This document shows positions 55,565-64,000 of a stretch of DNA of 64,000 nt, piece by piece. The notes beneath the pieces are model-generated. The model did no database searches, was not told the DNA's origin, and worked only from the letters and a program-made list of their open reading frames with translations. Position numbers and translations under genes: made by a program. This stretch comes from Zhengitettix transpicula. Taxonomy: Eukaryota; Arthropoda; Insecta; Orthoptera; Tetrigidae. The DNA lies in the NCBI GenBank assembly GCA_037074705.1, contig CM073593.1:104307738-104371737 (forward strand). Direction: 5' to 3'. Numbering within the stretch: the first letter of the stretch is position 1; each line of letters opens with the position of its first letter.

Positions 55565-56245
55565 TCATCCTATAGCTACACAAAGTCTCACAAAAATTTC
55601 ATACATAACATATTCAATTTTAATAAACCCCATGACTTCATTTAATGTTGTCCGGTTTTCCCAAAATTATTTCTATGTATATTGTTATACATTATTAATC
55701 CTTTTCCTTTTAACTGTTATGAGCGTAGTTTGTCTGGTTTCATAATTATGTATGTCACTGTTTCTTACCATTAAGCATAAATAATTTGGTAGCAGTCCAT
55801 TTTCCAATCTATAAATAAATTTTAGGACATCCCTTCTTTGTACGTCCTTATTCCTCCTGGTTCTTTCAACTTACTACTGACATGCTCATAACATTGTTAA
55901 ATACTGAAATTCTTTTTGTAACATATCGAAATTTTTTTTTGCAATTAGTTTAAACAATAATTTCTTAGCCGATTTTGACAAATCTTTTTTCAGTTTCTAC
56001 AATAAATTAACTTTCTATGTTATCTTGTTATTTTACATGTTCAAACCTAAGTGTATTATCAATGTCTACAACCAGATATTTAAATTTTTGAGCCCATTTT
56101 TCTTGATTTCCAACTATATTAAATGAATGTCTCTCTTCACTGTATTCTCTAAATTCTTTATTACCAATCAACACACCCTTAGTCTTATCTACATTTAGAC
56201 TTAATAAATTTTTATTTAACCATTTACTGACCATTATTCAATTTA
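55565..56245 (-). pseudogene. LINE reverse transcriptase post-palm fossil
   Basis: The minus strand opens with VSKWLNKNLLSLNVDKTKGV then LIGNK, the LINE block 'W...N.L.LN..KTK.M.F' that follows the YADD box. It continues with QKFKYLVVDIDNTLRFEHVK, the 'KYLGV.ID..L.F..H' block, where G is replaced by V. The frame then breaks; later pieces such as SSKLKEPGGIRTYKEG lie in other frames. This is a separate fragment from the 46.0-kb palm piece, though both could derive from one LINE family. Confidence 0.85.
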
Positions 56246-56531
56246 ATTATAATTTACTGTGCGTTCATACCATTGATATCGTAATATCACTTGGTTCTAA
56301 ACAAAATATTGTTTGTAAATGTATCGCGTTTAACGTTTGACTAAATACATTTTGTTGAAAAAAAATCCCCCCAGCTGATAAAAGACAATTAAAAATATTT
56401 AATTAGTTAATTAAATTACTCCAAAATTGTTATTGTTCTTTTATAAACTGTTTTCTAGATGAGACCGCAATCGTCTGATTTATTTAACGTATTGATGTTG
56501 AACAAATAAGGAATTAAATTGTTTCTTTGGG

Positions 56532-56957
56532 TGTAGACAGGCTACATGAGGGTAATCCACATGGTGGCAACTCCCCTCTTATAGCATAGGAAAGGGATTT
56601 GAAAGGCGGGATGCAGAAGGGTAGAGGAAGGTAGCCAAGGGTTAACTAGGGCCTCCGGGCTATATTTTAAGGATCCTACCCGGCATTCGCCTAAAGAAAT
56701 GCAGGGAAAACCCTAGAAAAACCTGCATCAGGTAGGTCGGGCATTGGGTACTTGTCCCGTGCTCTTCCGATACCGGGAGAGGAGTTTGCTGTGGGGACGC
56801 AGCTTTCCCTTCTCCGAGCCTCGACCAGTTTAGGAGGCAGCTGGCCGACTGTTCCAATGGGAATAGCGGACAACTCTTACCCTATGCCCAAGGTCTGTGA
56901 CCCCGGAACATACACCTCTCAGAACAGGCCGAGGTGCCTCGGCTTGTGGGAACCTAA
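56532..56957 (+). repeat. Family B repeat, copy 4
   Basis: Begins CAGGCTACATGAGGGTAATC and ends GAGGTGCCTCGGCTTGTGGG-AACC. It lacks the tandem hairpin end seen in copies 2 and 3. It is closest in sequence to copy 3. Confidence 0.85.
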
Positions 56958-57146
56958 AATTGTTTCTTTGGTACTGTGGGCTGTTTATTGGTTTTGGGTT
57001 TCCTACAATGACTAGTACTTTAACATAATTAGACGAATAATGTAAAATATCTGACGGTCCGAATTTTTGGTGTGGCTAAAATCTCATTTCGGTCCTGCAA
57101 GTTTTATATAAATTCACATAATATTTTGTTAATTATATGCAAATGA

Positions 57147-57181
57147 TAAGGTCCCTTTACATAGGGAAGAAACGTTTTGTT
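57147..57181 (+). other. Degenerate hammerhead-like module
   Basis: TGATAAGGTCCCTTTACATA then GGGAAGAAACGTT. The stem CCCT/AGGG and GAAACGTT survive; CTGANGA is damaged. Confidence 0.3.
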
Positions 57182-57399
57182 CTTAAATGTTAATTTTAAT
57201 AAATACTGACTTTTTTTGGCTATGATATGCACTTTAAGTATATATTTTTAATTTATAATATAAAATACTGACTCGGATTATAACAGCTCATACGGCAAGA
57301 CAATTATGATTTTAATGGTTATGGTAAGGATATTACGTAAACGAAACCATGAGTTGCGACTTAAGTGTCATAATATTGTTGTTAGCCAGTTGTCAAACG

Positions 57400-57773
57400 T
57401 GTTAAAGTTCTTCTTGGCCGTAGGCGACATCTGCTAGCGTCCTTCAGAACTAAACGGTGCATTGAATGTGCACAAGACTCGCATCGCGGCTCCGCTGCGC
57501 TGCCAGTGAATAGAATGTGCTAGTCGGTGATCTCTCTGCCCAGGTTCTTGTTCGTGACGTCACAATCTAAACATTGCTCAGCTGTAGGAAGGTACTGTGT
57601 TGTTGTGAGAGTGGCTGACGTAGGATTCACACAACATTTCTTCGGGAAATAGTGTGTGTCTCCCCGAATTTCACCACGGCGACTCGTTAGCAAGCCTGGC
57701 CTCGAGCGGAGACTCGGACGACGGTGGACTTGCTCCGCCACCGCGAAAAAAATCTCGTACTTTAGACGCTACA
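57400..57773 (+). promoter_or_regulatory. Promoter and 5' UTR of the WDR26-like gene
   Basis: GC and CpG content rises immediately upstream of the coding exon (for example CATCGCGGCTCCGCTGCGC). No TATA box stands out, consistent with a housekeeping-type promoter. TGACGTCA at 57555-57562 is a perfect CRE/ATF palindrome. The coding frame is open upstream of the chosen ATG back to a stop at 57621-57623, with coding-like residues SSGDSDDGGLAPPPRKKSR but no ATG. An upstream spliced exon or a non-AUG start could therefore extend the protein. Confidence 0.55.
57555..57562. promoter_or_regulatory. TGACGTCA palindrome (CRE/ATF site)
   Basis: Exact consensus site for CREB/ATF-family factors, about 215 bp upstream of the predicted start codon and within the CpG-rich 5' flank. 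Confidence 0.55.
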
Positions 57774-57985
57774 ATGCAGCAAGCAGCAAATGGCTGTACG
57801 CAACGCAATGGAGTGTCCGAAGACCATTCTGAACTCTCGAGTCAACAGAATGGTACCGACAATTTGCAAGAGATCAATGTGGTCAACGGGACACAAAATG
57901 GAGAACTTACTCCGAAGATAATGGACAATACCACTCAAGACATTGTGCGACTTATTGGCCAGCATTTGAAAGCAATTGGGCTCGA
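57774..57985 (+). CDS. WDR26: WDR26-like protein, first coding exon (partial gene)
   Basis: WDR26 homologues are scaffold subunits of the CTLH/GID E3 ubiquitin ligase, with an N-terminal LisH-CTLH pair followed by WD40 repeats. This exon gives about 70 residues: a Gln/Asn/Ser-rich leader (MQQAANGCTQRNGVSE...) and then the start of the LisH motif, DIVRLIGQHLKAIGLE. This closely resembles the DVIRLIGQHLNGLGL segment of vertebrate WDR26. The ATG at 57774 has A at -3. The exon ends CTCGA|GTATGT at 57985 in phase 2, so the rest of LisH, CTLH and the WD40 domain lie beyond the window. The frame stays open 5' of the ATG to about 57624, so the true N-terminus may be longer. Gene identity rests on the LisH segment alone. 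Confidence 0.8.
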
Positions 57986-60581
57986 GTATGTTCTTTATGA
58001 TTTTCTACGTATACCATTATTTTAAAATTAAAGTGCGCATGGTTGTCAAACTTTAGATGGTGGTTCACAAGATTTTAAAACTTCACACTTAACTAACATA
58101 AAATATATTCGATAACTGACCTATAGATGACCTTAATAGGAGAACTGGAGTGATAATTGTTTGCTACAGCTGTTTATGATGGCCCAGCTGTTGAGCGTAC
58201 GCGTAATACGTCTGCACTAATTTGGAGATCGAAGAGTTGTGGAACTTAGATTGTTTTCCTTCTTAGTGACCTCATTTTTTTAGTTAATATTTTCACTAGT
58301 CAATGAGTTTCTTGATAGACCTATACATAGCGAGAAGCTGATTGATTTTATTGATTTAAAGAAAATCTCCTGTTATGCAACTCTAACGGCAGAATGATTT
58401 TTATTTTCGCCATAGTGATTTGTAGATTTTGTAGTGAGACATTTAGTAACTTTTATTACATGAAACTACATCCAAGTACAAAAAGAAGATGTTATTGCAT
58501 CACTTTTTCAATATTTATATTCACCTCTTGTTAATATAAATTATAAATACTGTTTTGTGATTAACATTTGTTAAGATAGAGTAAAATTTTATTTATTCAC
58601 AAATGTTGTCATGATTTTAAAGTTCAATAAGCTGTATACCATTATTTCTCCTGGATTCAGACAAAATTTAGACTAATATTTGTTTACACTCACTATTATT
58701 TTTACCTTAGAAATTTGGAAAGACAGTCAGTTTATAAAATCCCTCCTTTGTTTCTAAGCACTTGCACCTGTGATTTTAACACAGTCATTAGTTTGTTCTT
58801 CAAATCAAAACAAATATATTAATATTTTTCAATTAGTTTTGCCAACATAACAAGTTTGCTTATCATTTTACAGGTTTTAACACAGCCTTGCCTTATTTCT
58901 ATCAAGTTAATTAATGTCATATTAATATTAGATAAGATATTCCGTTACAATATTTTATTTTTCTTTATTGTTGATGATGGTGATCATGGTAATACATTTG
59001 ATAAATAAGATTATTGTATATGACATGCATTGTATTACAAAACCAAATACTTTGATGCAATGCAGTTACTGTTGGCCTATGTTCCAATTAACTGTCAATT
59101 TTAATTTTGCAGTACATCTCTTATATGCCACTTACGTGTAAATAAATATTTTAGGAGTTTGTAGGATTGAAAAAAAGAGAAAATGCCTGAGGTATACCAG
59201 GATAAATGTAAAGTCTGTGTCAACCTTGGTATGAGTTTTCTTGAATAGGAATAAAGTGATAAAATAATTCATCTGAATAAGGAGTACAATAACCCCAAAA
59301 ATTCAATAAATCTTATTCCAACATTGACAAATTAAAAAACCTTTATTAGTATTGAAATAAAAATAATAAAGCAGGAGCTTTTAGCTTTATCCTAAGCTAT
59401 ATTCATCTGTTATTTGTATAAAAATTACAATTTACAACATATCATGCCATGTTGTCTATGCGTGGCATTTGTCGTCAGATTATTCGTGTGACGAATGCCG
59501 TGCACTGGGGACAGTATACAAATCCATTCCATTAAACAGTTTGAAAACTTCTACACATTCCCAAAAGAACCATAAAAACATGGCTTTGTACATTTTCAGT
59601 TGTGCACTTTCTTAATCCAAAATATTTTTGAAAACATTTGTGAGATAAATTTTATTTGGGGCCTGACTTTCAGATTCAGCTTTTTTCTCCACTTATTTTA
59701 GACATTACTATTATTCTTTGAAATTAATACATTCATTCCTTTTTGCTATATTTATTTGTTTTCTGATTATTCCCAAATTACATTCAATACTTTATTGATA
59801 ATCAGCCAATTTGTGATTGTTCTTAAAAGGAAAAAAATGTGACACTATAAATGGTTAATTAGCCTTTTTGGATATTAGTCATGATTTTCATATTTTGTAA
59901 TACCTTTACTTGCCGTTAGAGAAAGTGCAAATTACATTTTCAGTCTTCACTTTCGAAGAATGATATTAGTTTTGATTACATTTATTATAAAACAAAATTT
60001 ATTTTCTCAATTTCAATTAGTACTACGTTTTATGAATGCAAATCTCTTCTTTCAATTACAGTTGGAGCTGCAGCTTTCATAGGCATTGAGAGAGTTTTGT
60101 CTTTTATACATACTTATAACCAATTATGGCATTAAATTAATTGCTATTTTCAAGGTACAATGGGTTTGATCAATTGTTGAGGTTTTTAGGTGTGGCTTTA
60201 ACCATAAGAGATGAATATTTTAGACAAGCAGTTGCATAATGATTATTGGATTTTATAAATTACAATGGTCTTTCTTTGTGGAGCATATTTACTTACATTA
60301 GGATACCTGCATGTTGGAACTAACTTTTTGTGAAAGGATATATCTTTCAACAAGCCATTCATGGGTTCATTATAAATAAAATTATTTATAACTTGTAAAA
60401 ATGGATATGATACTTTGTTAAAATTCTTTGTTTTATTGTTCATTATTAACAAATGTGAAGATAAATACCTACTAGACCAGAAAATATATTAAGCTCAAAA
60501 AAGCTACGGTCAAAAATATAACATTTCCCTTTATTCATGAGAAATTTTTATTACCCATAGTACCTGTCATATTGAAATGGA

Positions 60582-60598
60582 AAGAGAGAGAGAGAGAT
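60582..60598 (+). repeat. (GA)n microsatellite
   Basis: Short AG dinucleotide run within the intron. Confidence 0.7.
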
Positions 60599-60843
60599 GT
60601 ATTTTCATTCAACAAGAGAGATAAAAGTCAATAAAACTTTTCATTTTGTCCCAAGAAATAAATGCCAAACTTTTGTCTTAGAATTTTGCCACATAAAATA
60701 GACGATTTTGTTTCATAATATATCCACAAACTACAGGAAAGACACTTTTATTCTAATTAAGTAATTTATTGTCTCTTAATTTTGGGCAACAAAAACTTAT
60801 AGTGAATGTAGATTTTTCCATTGAATTTGTTGAATGTAGATTT

Positions 60844-60973
60844 CTTGGGTTTCAACCAAGGTCAACTCCTTTTTCGTAAGCTAGCTCTGCCAACATCAGT
60901 CACTTGATGACAATGACAGAGCTAGCTTACGAAACAGTGTATTTACTGTAGGACATTACCTGGGTTGAAACCA
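60844..60973. repeat. Intronic inverted repeat with GAAA-flanked hairpin
   Basis: Outer arms GGTTTCAACCAAGGT and (inverted) ACCTGGGTTGAAACC, and inner arms TTTCGTAAGCTAGCTCTG (60872-60889) and its reverse complement (60917-60934), surround a 27-bp loop. The right arm reads TTGATGA...GCTTACGAAACAGTG, so it has hammerhead-like TGATGA and GAAAC pieces in a different sequence family from the others. Confidence 0.6.
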
Positions 60974-63124
60974 TTCAAGAACCTATAGTTTACTGAAATT
61001 TAACTACATTCATATTCTGAGACAATCTGTGGCTTTAACTCACAAATTGGAGTCACAAAAACAAAAGTTGTGTATCAAATATATAAAAAATAAACAGTTT
61101 GTAGTGCACTTACATTGTGTTGGCTACAAGTCAACTATAATCCCCAAAAATGCTATTGAGAAATCTTCCTTATTTAATCAAACGTCTCTCTTTTGTAAAG
61201 TTAAAATGATTGCAATTATAGCATCTGTAATCCAATTGGATCGAAATTCCAGTATTACTTGTATATACTTACAATGACTTATTCTATTAGAAGCATTATT
61301 TCAATCTTTAATTTTTGACTTGATATATTCATATATTATGCAAAAGGAAGGCATTGGTTATAGGCGTGACATGTCTAAAATGTTTGCTTTTTATTACAAT
61401 CTATTTGGAGTTTTAAGTATATGAAAGATTTTATTTCTTTTAAAAATCTCTTCTTAGTTTTCAGAAAGCAAATTTTATTTTCAAACTATTTTCTTGAAAT
61501 TACTAATGGACTTGCTTTAAATTCTATGTAAAGGTAGGTCATTCTCATTGGGTGTTTATCTTCAATCTAACTGACAGGTTATCTTTCACAAATTTAATTT
61601 AACACAAATGTTTTCAATTAGTTTTTTGAGCACAGGTTAGCATTTTATTTTTATAGATGGCACAGTGAAGTCATGTCTTAGACTCTAATTTGTCTCGTGG
61701 GATAGGGTATAACTTCATGGTCAGAATTTAAAATTATTCAAATGCTATGATTTACTCACTCTCAATCTTCTCAATTTTAACGTTGCTGGAATACCAAATA
61801 GGGCCCTAGTAGTTTCAAAACTTACACGAGAATCCTACCTTTTACCAGGTTCAAAGCTGTGGTTATGAATTTGAATGTTTAAACAAGGAATGCCATCATA
61901 CTTGCAGTGAAAAAGTGTATTGCTCAAAGTCATCCACATATAAGCATGTAAAATGGCACATTTCCTATGTACATTACAAAATATGTTACATAATTTTTCT
62001 CAGTTAAATAGTATTTATTCATACACTGGCTTCTTAGAAAATAATGTTGATTCTTCTGCAGTAATAATTGAAATGATCTGTAATCTGAAATTGAATGTTC
62101 CCATATATGATTTTGCTTTGAATTATAAAATGGGAATTTATGCAAGATAATTTGAGAAATCAAATGGTAGAGAATGCCTTTAATGAGCAGTTAACATTTC
62201 ATTTATATTATCTGATTTTATTATTTGCTTTTTCCATACTTTTTTTTTTTACACAAAAACTGATTTGAATTACATTTCATGATGTGTTTCTTTTCAGTTC
62301 TGAAAATGGTGTAGGCATAATTATTAAAACACTGTAAAGTTGGAATGTGATGCAACTAAAATACCTGCAAATTGTTTTTGACGATCATCAACTCTGTATT
62401 CCCTATGTATTTGTTCAATAAACATACCATACGAATATAGGCATAAATCTAATGAAATAATTATCAGTAAGACCAATGATTAAAATTATATGAAAGGATG
62501 ATCCAAACCCAATTATTTCTCTTAATTAGCTGTAATTGAATCATTACATTTATTTAAATTTATTGTAAGGAAAGAGAAAATACCTATAATAGGAAGATAT
62601 TTTGCAACCATTTTTTTATAAACATGTAATCATAATATTTTTGAAAATAAATTGGTTGTCATCTTCCTTGCATAGGCGAAAAACTACTTTTTTATGAACG
62701 TCTAATCTCAAATAAAATGAAAAAAGAGCTTTTACCTGTAGCTTAATGCATGTTGATTTGTCCATTATTTATTATGTATTTAAGTTTCCTGTAAGGAATT
62801 TGAGCATTATGTCAAAATAATGATTTTAACTGAAATTTTTTTTCAAAGTAGTATTTTCATTTTTATTATTTTAAGCTGATAGAAAGTTAGATAGAAGATC
62901 ACTTTCAAGGCTTTTTGTTTAAGATTACTTAAGTAATATTTCTTTTAACTCTCTCAATTTCTGTCAATTATTTATTCCGACCAATTCATTAGTTTCAACT
63001 GGATGAAATTAAGATTAGTAAAGGTTTTGGAAATTTTAGTTCAATATACTATTTGTACTATTAAGCATAATTATATTGCAAAACAAATGTTTTGGAATCT
63101 GAATTTGGTTTACTCAGTGAAAAT

Positions 63125-63350
63125 ATTATAATTAGATAAATAAGTAGCTAAATAACAGACAAAATTAATTGATAAAATGAATTCCACACAACACTTTTGC
63201 AATCCTTGTCACTTCTGTCAGGTGTTTAAAAAATACGAGCCACAAAATCAACACAACAAACCAAAGCATCAGGAATTGCAGAAATGTGTGGTATTTATTT
63301 TGTCACTTAATTGTCTTGTTAGTTGCTATTCATTTATCTAATTAATATAC
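63125..63350. repeat. Family A element, copy 12 (old, intronic)
   Basis: ATAAGTAGCTAAATAACAGA, TTCCACACAACACTTTTGCA, CACTTCTGTCAGGTGTTTAA on the left; GAAATGTGTGGTATTTATTT and CTTGTTAGTTGCTATTCATT on the right. The order is intact but diverged, so it is older than the 9.9- and 22.8-kb copies. Confidence 0.7.
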
Positions 63351-64000
63351 TTTAAACACAAAAAAATGTATATTTTACATTTTCTACCATGAAAATATTT
63401 GGCGTCAGTTGTTTTAAAAGTGAAAATTTTAACAGTATCTTTTTCAAAGTTCAAGAGTTTATCTCCATGAGAAATAATAAGAAAGTTTCTATTAAGTAAA
63501 TCAAGTTCCGTAATGGTATATTTCAATAAAAACTTTGAATTAATTTACAAATTGAAAAAGCTTCAATATATGCTATTAATTCATCTTTAATAATAATTAC
63601 ATTTTTGTGTGTTTTGTGGAGTTATTTGTTATGATTCTGTAGCTGACATTATAATTTCAATTCAACAAACATATTAAATATGTACAATTAGAACAAATAT
63701 CTTTATTTTCTATAGCTGAATCAATATGTCGTTAGTAATTATATTGATGAAGATACTAGCCGATTTAATTTAATTCAAGTTTAAGTATTCAATATACAAA
63801 GTGTAAATTTAAATATGAATGATTTAGTTCCAAATGTGAATTTTCAATAATTATCAAATAAAAAGATGAAATAAAATAACTTTTGTTGTAAGTATTCATT
63901 TTATTTGCTAGCCAGTTTTCGCAACAGTTTTTTTGGCATGCATTAAATAGTCTGGCAAGGAACAAATGCAAGTCTCTGAATTTGTCTTTCTTTAAAACCT

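Larger units (their letters stand above)
57986..64000 (+). other. First intron of the WDR26-like gene (continues past the window)
   Basis: Starts with the donor GTATGT and stays AT-rich to the window end. No exon encoding the expected continuation of LisH (a segment like 'LLMQESGCRL') was found on the plus strand, so the intron exceeds 6 kb. It has far fewer repeats than the upstream flank: one (GA)n run, one inverted repeat and one degenerate family A copy. A short hairpin lies at about 59466-59505 (GGCATTTGTCG / GACGAATGCC). Confidence 0.6.

Noticed and set aside
56752..57015. Family B frame (LLRASTSLGG...) as a real gene
   Set aside because: The same frame appears in every family B copy with equally open antisense frames, so it was treated as repeat and not as a host gene.
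57654..57773. GTG at 57654 as the WDR26 start codon
   Set aside because: Non-AUG starts are rare in animals; the ATG at 57774 has a reasonable context. Kept as an alternative in the findings.
59466..59505. microRNA precursor hairpin
   Set aside because: Only about 10 paired bases with a short loop; too small for a pre-miRNA.

Overview
This is AT-rich animal nuclear DNA, and most of it is decayed transposable elements. The repertoire points to an arthropod, most likely an insect with a large, repeat-rich genome: Penelope-like elements with a GIY-YIG endonuclease, jockey-clade and other LINE reverse transcriptases, a mariner remnant and piggyBac-type MITEs. The species, or even the order, cannot be fixed from sequence alone; a polyneopteran-like insect is only a guess. 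There are no operons, rRNA genes, tRNA genes or CRISPR arrays.

Only one cellular gene is convincingly present. Its 5' end lies at about 57.4-58.0 kb on the + strand. The first coding exon (57774-57985) ends in the opening of a LisH motif (DIVRLIGQHLKAIGLE) that matches WDR26, a scaffold subunit of the CTLH/GID E3 ubiquitin ligase. The exon ends at a strong GTATGT donor, and everything to 64000 reads as the first intron. A CpG-rich 5' flank with a perfect TGACGTCA (CRE/ATF) palindrome precedes it.

The other 57 kb is layered repeats. (1) Family A: an inverted-repeat element of about 200-300 bp, at least a dozen copies. (2) Family B: a GC-rich repeat of about 420-570 bp, four good copies and one fragment. 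(3) Family C: copies that usually end in microsatellite-like tails, including a 278-bp tandem array at 33.4-34.2 kb. (4) Penelope-like 3' ends, several arranged as inverted pairs. (5) LINE reverse-transcriptase fossils at 0.72-1.07, 11.8-12.2, 32.5-33.0, 40.4-41.1, 44.3-45.0, 46.0-46.5, 48.9-49.5 and 55.6-56.2 kb. (6) Three TTAA-flanked piggyBac-type MITEs of about 90 bp and one internally deleted mariner flanked by TA. (7) Nested insertions, such as family A inside a Penelope-like copy at 22.7 kb and family C inside one at 29.7-30.4 kb.

The most interesting signal cuts across several of these families. Otherwise unrelated repeats carry the same short module, CTGANGA - one nucleotide - hairpin stem - GAAACGTT. 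In some copies the flanks can pair as well. This is the layout of a type I hammerhead ribozyme core, with the self-complementary ACGT in the helix III position, but every copy has one nucleotide more than the textbook core. It often sits in the arms of long near-perfect foldbacks (14.6, 36.3 and 51.8 kb, and family A).

Weaker possibilities are CpG-rich islands at about 7.0, 22.2 and 43.5-44.1 kb that could be promoters of unseen genes, and a minus-strand open segment at 15.3-15.6 kb that ends in a perfect splice donor.
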